This document shows positions 16,892 through 23,975 of a DNA stretch of 64,000 nucleotides, piece by piece. The notes beneath the pieces were generated by a model. It was given only the letters and a program-made list of their open reading frames with translations, did not search any database and was not told the DNA's origin. Numbering within the stretch: the stretch's first letter is position 1; each line of letters starts with the position of its first letter. The stretch spans positions 2,217,501 to 2,281,500 of the forward strand of contig NZ_CP119968.1 in the NCBI RefSeq assembly GCF_032163395.1. Reading direction: 5' to 3'. Made by a program: the position numbers and the translations under genes. The DNA comes from Gloeocapsopsis dulcis (GTDB lineage: Bacteria > Cyanobacteriota > Cyanobacteriia > Cyanobacteriales > Chroococcidiopsidaceae).

Positions 16892-18316
16892 ATGTCTTTG
16901 TCAAATTCCCAGGTTCTCCGTAGGTATACTCCGCCCACTTGTACACTAGAAATTGTGGCTCCTCACTCGCCATTATCACGCTGGGCTGGGCGTACAGTAG
17001 CGACACAGTTACAATTTCATCTACATCTTGACGATCCACGGCTACCAGAACAACGAATTCATCTCACCGGCGATCGCGAACAACTTGAAGCTTTACAGCA
17101 AGCCGTGACAACTTATGTCCAAGAGCTACTCAACCAATCTCCAGCACAATTTAATGCTCAGCTAGCTCAGACAACTGCTACTGAGTCTACGACTGGGGCT
17201 GATTCTGTTGTAATTGCGCCAGCAAATTCTATTGATTCATCGCCTTTTAGCTTACAACAAATTTTTCTCAAATCCAGTAGAGGATTGTCTCACGCGCTGT
17301 GTTTAGGTTCTCTAGCAACTCCTGTCACAGGACCTGTAGTGCAGTTGAGCGTATTGCAGCTGTTTGATTTAGCAACTGCTTTAGATGAATACGAAGCTGA
17401 TATCGTTGCCCTACCAAGTCTCAACCGCCGTTCTAGAGTCAGTGCCACTCCGCCTGCATGGGCTACGATTGCCGCAGGATTGACACTTGCTGTAGGTGTA
17501 TTTGCTGTACTACAGCAGCTCAATCGTCCTGCTCAACAGCAAATCACCAGTAATCAAATCACTGAAGATCCGCAGCAGGTTGCAGCTCAGCCTTCACCGC
17601 TACCACCCTTGTCATCATTAGATACATTACCACCTCCCCCACCTGAAGGTTCTCCTGTACCCGTGCCTGCCACTCCACTACCTGCAATTCCTGTACCAAA
17701 CGCCGTTCCACCCACTCCTGCCGTAACAGCACCACAACCAGGTTCGCAGCAAGCATCACCGCCAACAGGTGCCTCAGATGCTCCAGCGATCGCAGTACCG
17801 AGTCCTTTAGCGCAACTCAATACTCCTAATCCTCGTTCTCAAGCAACAATTCAAGCCCAACCCACAGCAGCACCACAGTCAGCTAGTCCAGCACCCGCAG
17901 CACCACAGCAACAAGCTGCGAACAACACGACTACTGCCGCAGTGCGATCGCCTAGTGCTCCTCCAGCGCCCAGTGAACCTACATCACTAGACAATATTAG
18001 CCAGGTAGGAGAAGCTAGACAATTTTTTCAGCGTCGCTGGGAACCTACAGCCGCTGTCAGACAACCCTTAGAATATAGTTTGGTTTTGGACGTTGATGGA
18101 ACAATTCAACGTATAGAACCTTTAAATCAAGCTGCGAGAGACCAAATTGACCGCACTGGAATGCCTTTGATTGGCGAACCTTTTGTATCTCCTATCAGTG
18201 ATGGCAAGGTTGCTAGAATTCGAGTTGTTTTGACGCCTGACGGCAAAGTTCAAACTTTTTTGGAAGATCGTGAAGCCCCGCAAGTTTCGCGAGATCCTCG
18301 TGAGAACGCACCATAG
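16892..18316 (+). CDS. DUF4335 domain protein with Pro/Ala-rich linker
   Basis: 474 aa. The N-terminal domain (residues 1-165; RRYTPPTCTLEIVAPHSPLSRW ... LTGDREQLEALQQAVTTYVQELL) matches the cyanobacterial DUF4335 family. A single hydrophobic segment (ATIAAGLTLAVGVFAVLQQL, about 192-211) is a likely membrane anchor. A long Pro/Ala/Gln-rich linker (about 225-370) follows, then a compact C-terminal domain (QFFQRRWEPTAAVRQPLEYSLVLDVDGTIQRIEPL). The architecture suggests an anchored protein with its C-terminal part across the membrane. Partner of the preceding DUF3038 gene; role unknown. Confidence 0.82.
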   Translation: MSLSNSQVLRRYTPPTCTLEIVAPHSPLSRWAGRTVATQLQFHLHLDDPRLPEQRIHLTGDREQLEALQQAVTTYVQELLNQSPAQFNAQLAQTTATESTTGADSVVIAPANSIDSSPFSLQQIFLKSSRGLSHALCLGSLATPVTGPVVQLSVLQLFDLATALDEYEADIVALPSLNRRSRVSATPPAWATIAAGLTLAVGVFAVLQQLNRPAQQQITSNQITEDPQQVAAQPSPLPPLSSLDTLPPPPPEGSPVPVPATPLPAIPVPNAVPPTPAVTAPQPGSQQASPPTGASDAPAIAVPSPLAQLNTPNPRSQATIQAQPTAAPQSASPAPAAPQQQAANNTTTAAVRSPSAPPAPSEPTSLDNISQVGEARQFFQRRWEPTAAVRQPLEYSLVLDVDGTIQRIEPLNQAARDQIDRTGMPLIGEPFVSPISDGKVARIRVVLTPDGKVQTFLEDREAPQVSRDPRENAP

Positions 18317-18491
18317 CATCCAAGGTAATCCTGAATGAGTAAGGTAGGCGATCGCCCTGGGAGGTAAAATTCAAGCTGATTAAGTACTGATTGATTAAAG
18401 TCGTGGTTAGCTAGTGGCACAGGTAAGTTAAACCTTTGATAAACAGAAATTTCGGTAATTTTGAGTGTTAACTGCCGCGATCACTTACACA

Positions 18492-19140
18492 CTATAAGCA
18501 TTGATAAACGCTACTTTCATCATTATTAATGCTTGAAGCCTTCCTCAGTTGCGATGTTTGAGCATCTAAGCAACGTCGCATGATCGCATCCATACCCAAA
18601 CCAGCGATGCCCTCCTCTTGTAACAATGGGTTGCTAAAGCTATCAAAGGTAACTACAGATTTTCCAGCTGCAATCAGGCGTTGGGCAAAGGCTAGGGTTT
18701 TGCTGTTAGGGGCAGCGTAGGCAATAAAGATGGTGTGAGCGATCGCCCCAATCATTTCATTGCGTTTTTCCGCCAGTTCCGCCGTTACGCGGAGATAGCT
18801 GGCGTTAAAGGGCGAAATTAGGAGTAAGCGATTTTCGCCTATTGCTTGCTTTTGTTCTGGTGAGAGGCGGATTTTGTGGAGACTGCGGGCAGGACAGTGG
18901 ATGATGGGTTGGGTGCCACGCAGTAGAATTTTAAGGCAATCTTGCTCGATCGGGGTGTGAAAACCGCTGATGACAGGAATTTCTGTATCTCGCAGGGCTT
19001 GAGCGAGGTCGTAGGTTTTGAGGATGAGGTCGCCGGGGCATTTGATGGAGCAGAAGAGGGCAATTGCAGGTTTTTGAAGCAGGTTGAGATTGCCGATCGC
19101 AGCCAGGGTTGGTGCAGTTTTGAAGGCAGCACAGGCTTTA
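18492..19140 (-). pseudogene. DprA-like Rossmann protein, 5'-truncated by an IS
   Basis: The minus-strand frame is open from the IS end at about 19140 to a stop at 18492, well beyond the ATG-initiated part. It reads NLLQKPAIALFCSIKCPGDL, then ILKTYDLAQALRDTEIPVISG, and continues through RSLHKIRLSP and FIAYAAPNSKTLAFAQRLI. This resembles the short DNA-processing (DprA/Smf-like) family. The N-terminal third is missing, replaced by the transposase remnant. The retained C-terminal half has no stops. The product, if any, would start internally (ATG at 18755) and lack half the fold. Confidence 0.7.
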
Positions 19141-19694
19141 ACAGGACTTACGCAAGAGTCATTTGAATGGACGGATGCTGGAGTTGTGCAATCAAATAAT
19201 CTCAGAGCATCCCGTGCTTGATCTGGTAGATAGTCTTACTGCTGTGGTAGGCAATCGAATTGAGCCGAATCCAAACGAGTAAGGCACAAGCAAGATGATT
19301 GCGTTGAATGCGAGGTTTACGACATTGGCAAGCTGCGAGTGCGGTTAAGTGCTTCAACTCACGGTGAAACTCCTCAATCTGAAGAGCGGATGCCACAGGC
19401 ATCTTGCACAGCATCAGTGTCAGCTTGGGCTAAGTCGTTGGTGGCGACAAATTCCGTCGTGTTGGTAGCAACAGTGACTCGCAACAGTTTCACCTTTTTA
19501 ACTTTCGGGAAGCCTGGGATGTTGAGCAACTTGCCTTGCTGCACATCGCTATCACTCCAGACCAGTTCATCCCCGCGCACGTACGGCGCACTGCCGCCAC
19601 TATCATCGACGCGACGGTTGGTTTTGAGTGGGCAGTAATACACGCGGAATTGGTCGATTTGCCCCATCAACTTCGGCGTTGCGTACCAACGGAT
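19141..19694 (-). mobile_element. DDE transposase IS remnant (IS4/IS701-like), frameshifted and truncated
   Basis: The minus strand carries the C-terminal half of a transposase in two frames. The first (19374-19694) reads YATPKLMGQIDQFRVYYCPL, TNRRVDDSGG and TVATNTTEFVATNDLAQ; the second (19202-19390) reads QIEEFHRELKHLTALAACQC and RNHLACALLVWIRL. An extra base near 19388 (CGC-TCTT-CAG instead of CGC-TGG-CAG) breaks the frame just before the catalytic-Glu helix (EEFHRELK). One terminus is AGGACTTACGCA at about 19143, a common cyanobacterial IS end. The 5' half, with two catalytic Asp, is missing; that side abuts a DUF433 fragment. Confidence 0.8.
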
Positions 19695-19839
19695 ACTGCT
19701 CTCCTATTTCCTCTGATGTGCATCCTTCTAGGAAAGCAGTCACGACAGTGTCCAGGGTAACGCGAGTTTTAGCAACTCGTACAACACCGTGAGCATCGGT
19801 CTCTATAGGTGCGGGTTCAAGGACAATTGCTAGAGCCAT
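19695..19839 (-). pseudogene. DUF433 antitoxin-like gene, 3'-truncated
   Basis: Starting at the ATG at 19839, 47 codons read as a DUF433 protein (VRVAKTRVTLDTVVTAFLEG, CTSEEIGEQYP). DUF433 proteins are usually about 75 aa and often pair with PIN-type toxins (DUF5615). After QYP the frame runs out of phase into the IS remnant and stops at 19603. No toxin gene follows. It is a truncated gene. Confidence 0.7.
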
Positions 19840-20014
19840 AGACTTTATAAGGTTTCTACATCATATAGTAGCAAACGCCCCATCAGTCTGAAGCTTCTAA
19901 AGCCTACAGAGTTAGCTTGCTAATTGCCGTTACTCTCATGCTCTCCTTTTTTCCAAACAGAGCGCAAAACTCCACGTAACCGTAGAGCTTCAACAAATAA
20001 AGGTAGTGGTCTCT

Positions 20015-20548
20015 TTATGTTTCCTTCATCTGGGCAGACTGGACAAAGCAACAATCTCCTACATCATATGAATGAAGTTTCGGGCGCTGATTCGAGTCCA
20101 CTTCCTTGTACCCAAGACGTTTCAAGAGCTGAATGCTCCTCTGATTCATTGGATGCACAGTGGCCCACCATTCGGTTCCTGGTGCAACAGCAGTAAGGTA
20201 ATTGTGCCACCAGATCATCGCCTCGAATGCCAATCCCTTTCCCCACCAAGCTTCACCTAATAAATAGGCTACCTCGCCCCATTCTCCATATGCTGTCGCC
20301 TCAAGCCGACCAATCACTGGATAGGGAGAAATTTTTAACCGTATTGCCATGTTGAACCATTGCTCGGTAGGCGTTGCCAAAACTACAGAACCGTGACGGG
20401 CAGCGTACTCTGCCCTCAACTCCTCTATAGTCGGTGGGTTTCCATTTGGATCGATAAAGGCAAGGACGGAGGGTGTGGTCAGGATAGAAAAGAGATCGTC
20501 AGCATGAGTGTCAGTGAGTGGCTCGTAATATAGGTTCTTACTTTGCAT
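20015..20548 (-). CDS. GNAT-family N-acetyltransferase
   Basis: About 177 aa, RimJ/RimL-like GNAT (acetyl-CoA-dependent transferase). Landmarks: YEPLTDTHADDLFSILTTPSV at the start, WFNMAIRLK, PYPVIGRLEATAYGEWGEVAYLLGEAWWGKGLAFEA (acetyl-CoA pyrophosphate loop region) and NQRSIQLLKRLGYKEV at the C-terminus. The ATG at 20548 is chosen; an AAGGA lies eight bases upstream, while the 20575 codon is TTG. An attC-like core site GTTAGGC (minus strand) ends about 30 bases before the start, the layout of an integron cassette gene. The substrate is unknown; it may be a protein N-terminus or a small molecule. Confidence 0.85.
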   Translation of the reverse strand: MQSKNLYYEPLTDTHADDLFSILTTPSVLAFIDPNGNPPTIEELRAEYAARHGSVVLATPTEQWFNMAIRLKISPYPVIGRLEATAYGEWGEVAYLLGEAWWGKGLAFEAMIWWHNYLTAVAPGTEWWATVHPMNQRSIQLLKRLGYKEVDSNQRPKLHSYDVGDCCFVQSAQMKET

Positions 20549-20578
20549 TAGCGCTATCCTTCTGTCCTTGTGCAAGCC

Positions 20579-20668
20579 GCCTAACGGTGCGCTTGGGCGG
20601 CTACTAGTATCTCCCGCAATGTACCAGGATCTTTCGCCAGTCCGCTCAAAGTGAATTGTTCAACGGCA
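20579..20668 (-). other. Candidate attC-like recombination site
   Basis: On the minus strand, the end reads GCCGCCCAAGCGCACCGTTAGGC, the form of an attC L' plus R' box with a perfect GTTRRRY core (GTTAGGC at 20585-20579). About 55 bases upstream, TTTGAGCGGAC (20640-20650) is complementary to CCGCCCAAG with one mismatch, like an L'' box. GTTGAACAATTC (20653-20664) occupies the R'' position but departs from RYYYAAC. It sits between the beta-lactamase stop and the GNAT start. Confidence 0.4.
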
Positions 20669-20711
20669 ACTGCATCGCTACTCTTCACTAACCACAGTAG
20701 ATATTTTGTAC

Positions 20712-21689
20712 CTATTTGCTCCATTCATCCCATGCCGCTCGCGCCACCTTTGCTATCACTTCTTCACGGATCGCATCGTCAGCCGTCGAATCTGAAACAA
20801 AAACTGCGATCGCTAAATGTTGCTTATTCGGTAGCGACACGATTCCCACATCATTTGTTGCAGCCGTCACTTCATCGATAGTACGCGATGTACCAGTTTT
20901 GTGCGCTACTGCTGTCCCATCAGGCAATAATCCTTTAATGCGTTTTAGACCTGTAGGTGTCTCTGTCATCAATCGTAGCAATAACGCTTGACTAGATTCT
21001 GAAAGCCCTCGCCCTTCGTACAATGCACGCAATAATACGGCTGTTGCATCAGGCGTAGCATAGTTGCGATATTGCACTGTCTTGTCTTGCCCAATTTCCT
21101 TTTCCGTATTGGCTACAACAATGCCATCTACACCGAGGTCGCGCAAATACTGAGTGACAGCTTCCGGTCCACCGACTAACTTCAATAGCACATCACAAGC
21201 TGTCCCATCACTTTCAGATACCATGTACTTCAGTAGTTCAGCCAGATTCAATTCTACCCCTTGTGGATTTTCATCGCGAATCGGACTGTGCTGAAGGTCT
21301 GAGACAAAATCGCTTATCTCAACACGAACCCGCTGATCTAGTTTCAATTTTCCTTGATCAACTTGAGCTAGCACAGCCATTCCAATGGGAAACTTGTAAA
21401 CGCTTTGCATTGGAAATCGTTGATCTCCATTCAGAGCTACTGACTCTCCAGTTTCTAGCACTGTGGCTGTAACCCCAACGCGCCCTTGAGCAGCATGAGA
21501 TATTTGTTCGATTTGATCTTGTAATTCGTTGTCGTTATTAGTGTTAGACGCTACAACTTCTTGGGGTGCATTTGTTTGGCTATCTTGATTATCCGCTCTG
21601 CTGCTGGAGTTATTGCCTGTGCAACCAACAGTTAATAAAGATAAGCAAAATATGCAGAGCCACACTTTTTTAGTTGTTGCTTGAATCAT
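20712..21689 (-). CDS. Class A beta-lactamase (lipoprotein)
   Basis: 325 aa. The signal peptide ends in a lipobox (LLTVGC, Cys at about residue 23), so the enzyme is probably an outer- or inner-membrane-anchored periplasmic lipoprotein. Serine-hydrolase motifs in order: SVYK (SxxK, catalytic Ser), SDG in VSESDGTACD (SDN position), an omega-loop TEKEIGQD with the probable general-base Glu, and KTG in AHKTGTS. The TEKE ... QYRNYATP layout resembles subclass A2 (PER/CfxA-like) enzymes. It hydrolyses beta-lactam rings. The spectrum cannot be inferred. It is convergent with nothing, and followed by the attC-like site and GNAT. Confidence 0.9.
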   Translation of the reverse strand: MIQATTKKVWLCIFCLSLLTVGCTGNNSSSRADNQDSQTNAPQEVVASNTNNDNELQDQIEQISHAAQGRVGVTATVLETGESVALNGDQRFPMQSVYKFPIGMAVLAQVDQGKLKLDQRVRVEISDFVSDLQHSPIRDENPQGVELNLAELLKYMVSESDGTACDVLLKLVGGPEAVTQYLRDLGVDGIVVANTEKEIGQDKTVQYRNYATPDATAVLLRALYEGRGLSESSQALLLRLMTETPTGLKRIKGLLPDGTAVAHKTGTSRTIDEVTAATNDVGIVSLPNKQHLAIAVFVSDSTADDAIREEVIAKVARAAWDEWSK

Positions 21690-22060
21690 AGAACCTGAAT
21701 TGGAGTCGTGAACAGCCTAGAGCTACACTTGTTGATTGTGAGATTTCGGACTTCAAGAGTTTTATTAGATTTTGTGTTCAAGCTGACAGAGAACCTCCAA
21801 AACGTGCCCCTAGCGAACAACGTAAAGCCGTCGAACAATTTATTGTACAGAGTTTATCTGTAGATCTTCCAGTTTGGGAGGAATGAACAAATCACTTGCT
21901 GTAGAGCCATCTTAGCATGGGTGGATCTACAGCAATGCGCTGTGTATCTCTCTCGTTCTGGGTAGATCTACAGCAAAACTCCGTATATCTAACCAGGAAA
22001 GCATAAGTAGAATACCTACAGCATTTAGTTCTATTTTATACATACTTTCAAGACTACCTT
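21690..22060. other. Intergenic region between beta-lactamase and integrase remnant
   Basis: Contains the beta-lactamase promoter side, a short plus-strand frame (about 21785-21887) reading RAPSEQRKAVEQFIVQSLSV with no start and no recognised family, and the repeats described separately. No intact gene. Confidence 0.5.
21896..21990. repeat. Direct and inverted repeats near the integrase remnant
   Basis: Two 31-base direct repeats (21919-21949 and 21960-21990) share GGGT(A/G)GATCTACAGCAA, a 7-base variable spacer and T(A/G)TATCT, with a 41-base period. TTGCTGTAGA at 21896-21905 is the exact reverse complement of TCTACAGCAA at 21926-21935 and 21967-21976. The position next to the integrase start is where an attI or recombinase-binding site could lie, but no known consensus was recognised. 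Confidence 0.6.
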
Positions 22061-22324
22061 ATGGAGCCTCGTCCCCGAAAGCTGCTCGACCAAGTACCTG
22101 ATGCAATTCGAGTCAAGCATTACTCCTATAGCACTGAGAAGACCTATGTTTACATGGGTACCGCAGAGGTAACGCAGTTTTTGACTCACTTGGCAGTCAG
22201 CGAACACGTTGCGGCAACCAATCAGAACCAAGCACTCAATGCTATTGTTTTCCTTTACCGAATTGACTTGCAACAAGAGTTAGTGGGTATCGATGGAGTC
22301 CGCGCGAAGCAATCGGCGCCCTGA
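22061..22324 (+). pseudogene. Integron-type integrase (IntI-like) remnant
   Basis: Opens PRKLLDQVPDAIRVKHYSYS and TEKTYVY, the N-terminal SAM-like domain of integron integrases (compare [26 protein letters not shown] in IntI1). It then jumps directly to AEVTQFLTHLAVSEHVAATN and QNQALNAIVFLYRIDL. About 16 residues (the W-x-R-x-F-I-x-F-H segment) are missing, and the frame ends at residue 87, before the catalytic domain with its R-H-R-Y residues. It is therefore inactive. It points away from the beta-lactamase and GNAT genes, as intI does relative to cassettes. Confidence 0.75.
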
Positions 22325-22461
22325 ATCTTGAATCACTCGCAACAGTACCCCCACCTCTGCCAAAATGCTGAAGGAGATCAAGTAGATATCTCTATCGAAG
22401 ATACTGCCAGCGCTGAACTCGAACCATATGGCAATTATTACCTGTCCTCTACAAAGCCTAA

Positions 22462-22485
22462 AAAAGGCTGTCGTAACAGCCTTTT
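22462..22485 (-). terminator. Intrinsic terminator of the ferredoxin operon
   Basis: Perfect 10-bp stem AAAAGGCTGT / ACAGCCTTTT with a 4-base loop, flanked by A on one side and T on the other. It lies 28 bases past the stop of the minus-strand ferredoxin gene and can act in both directions. Confidence 0.8.
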
Positions 22486-22513
22486 GTAAGATAAAATTAC
22501 CACTTCTTCCCAA

Positions 22514-22984
22514 TTAATAGCGAGCCTTCTTCTGAGCTTGGCGCTTTTTACGCCGCCGATGCGCCGCAACAACAGCTTCTTCGACTGGGTATCCTACAAT
22601 AGGAATCACCTGATACTGTCGCTCTTCTTCAAGTTTTTTCAGTTCTGTGTAATCAACCCAGTGAATACAATCAACCGGACAAGTATCAATTGCTTCCTGA
22701 ATTAACTCATCTGAATCTCCGTCTTGACGGACGACACGCGAACGACCATAATCTGGTTCAATGTAGAACGTGTTGCGGGCAACGTGGGCACAATGCTTGC
22801 AACCAATACAAGTGACTTCATCAACGTAGACACCTTTCTGCCGCACTACACCACCTAACTCAGGCTCTAAACCAGAGCGTTCGGGGGCGTCTCGAAAAAC
22901 TCCACCTAGTTCGGGTTCGAGGTGCGATCGCCCTGAATTTTCAGATTGTGCCGTCTGCTCGCTCGGCGGCATAAAATCAGACAT
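22514..22984 (-). CDS. 4Fe-4S ferredoxin of the Ycf35 operon
   Basis: 156 aa. A central ferredoxin domain contains CIGCKHCAHV and, further on, TCPVDCIHWV, enough for one [4Fe-4S] cluster. The N-terminal 50 residues contain a duplicated LEPELGGV(F/V)R motif; the C-terminus is basic (RRRKKRQAQKKARY). Its ATG overlaps the ycf35 stop by one base, so it is the last gene of a DUF2997-ycf35-ferredoxin operon. It presumably transfers electrons in a pathway shared with Ycf35. The acceptor is unknown. Confidence 0.88.
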   Translation of the reverse strand: MSDFMPPSEQTAQSENSGRSHLEPELGGVFRDAPERSGLEPELGGVVRQKGVYVDEVTCIGCKHCAHVARNTFYIEPDYGRSRVVRQDGDSDELIQEAIDTCPVDCIHWVDYTELKKLEEERQYQVIPIVGYPVEEAVVAAHRRRKKRQAQKKARY

Positions 22985-23370
22985 TACGCACTCCAGCGCT
23001 GTACTAGTAGTCGAATTGATCCATCTTCGTTTTGTTGTTGTTCTGCTACTTGAAATCCTAGCCGTGAGGTTTCACTTAAAACTGTATGGTAAGCATAACG
23101 CTGAGTAATTTTCTTGAGGAAACCTTCAACTGACAAATTTTGCTGCCAATATTGCAAATCAGCAACGAGTTCGTACTCTTTGCCATTCCAGCTAAAGCCG
23201 ACATCGTAACCATTTTCCTGCTCGATGGTAATTTCGGCATTACGAGTTTGACCGCGATATCCTCGAACTGCTCTAGAGCCAGACTTCCAACTGATACCTA
23301 AATCAGTGAGAGCAGCTTGTAAAGATGAAAGATTACGGATTTGTGTTTTGATTTGGCTAAAGTGTGACAT
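22984..23370 (-). CDS. ycf35: Ycf35 / DUF1257 protein
   Basis: About 128 aa, a DUF1257 (Ycf35) protein conserved in cyanobacteria and red-algal plastids. The typical opening MSHFSQIKTQIRNLSSLQAA is at Met9 of the longest frame, so the start is set at 23370. Other conserved features are VRGYRGQTRNAEITI, GFSWNGKEYELVADLQYW and a C-terminal RLLVQRWSA. It is soluble with no signal. It lies between a DUF2997 gene and a ferredoxin with tight spacing. The biochemical role is not established. Confidence 0.9.
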   Translation of the reverse strand: MSHFSQIKTQIRNLSSLQAALTDLGISWKSGSRAVRGYRGQTRNAEITIEQENGYDVGFSWNGKEYELVADLQYWQQNLSVEGFLKKITQRYAYHTVLSETSRLGFQVAEQQQNEDGSIRLLVQRWSA

Positions 23371-23413
23371 TGTAGTAGTTGTGGATTGAATCAAGCTGGA
23401 CTAGTTAGTAAAA

Positions 23414-23623
23414 TTACCACTCGCTAAAACTAGCTTGTGTCGTTGCAACTGTAGACTGGTGCTGCACTGCATTATAAAATTCTGAGCTTGGCTGGTGACT
23501 GACGACTTGCCCCAGTTCTGCTTCAATTGCCGCTGTAACCTCGGTACAGTTTGCCCCTACTATACCGGAGACTTTTTCTTGAACGCGACCATCGGGATAA
23601 ATCACAAACTCTAGCGTTTCCAT
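23414..23623 (-). CDS. DUF2997 small protein
   Basis: A 69-aa protein of the DUF2997 family (METLEFVIYPDGRVQEKVSG, then NCTEVTAAIEAELG). In cyanobacteria it usually precedes ycf35; here it is 43 bases upstream. It is the first gene of the three-gene operon, with its promoter in the 23624-23950 gap shared divergently with bioA. The function is unknown; a link to an iron-sulfur or redox step is inferred from the neighbouring ferredoxin. Confidence 0.85.
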   Translation of the reverse strand: METLEFVIYPDGRVQEKVSGIVGANCTEVTAAIEAELGQVVSHQPSSEFYNAVQHQSTVATTQASFSEW

Positions 23624-23975
23624 ACTTCTAGCTAATCACCATAGCTTTATTTATAATTTTGCAGCTACACTGTATATCGGCTGCTCGTTGCTGTTTGTAA
23701 GCGTTTATGCTTACTATGTACTCTCCTCACTATCACTATTGCTAAATAATGTTTCATCTATCGAATTATAGAGAATAAAAAATTAACAAAATTTAGCAAT
23801 AGATGAAGCATTACATCAATTATTGTCAGTTTCGCTTAACTAACCTCAGCAAGTCAAGTCAGAATTGAGTGGCTAGTGGCTAGACAAAAGTGGCTAAAAA
23901 GAATTAATTAAGTCGTATTGTCTTATTTTTCTTGATTATTCACTGCTTTTCTTGTTCAAGAACTTGATTTTTTTT

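Noticed and set aside
17559-17820. Minus-strand frames rich in Gly/Val opposite the DUF4335 linker
   Set aside because: Shadows of the Pro/Ala/Gln-rich coding sequence on the plus strand.
18839-19132. 97-codon minus-strand frame rich in Ser/Pro
   Set aside because: It is the wrong frame over the DprA-like fragment, whose true frame has family motifs throughout.
22280-22513. 77-codon minus-strand frame between the integrase remnant and the ferredoxin gene
   Set aside because: Reads through the intrinsic terminator hairpin at 22462-22485 and has no recognisable features.
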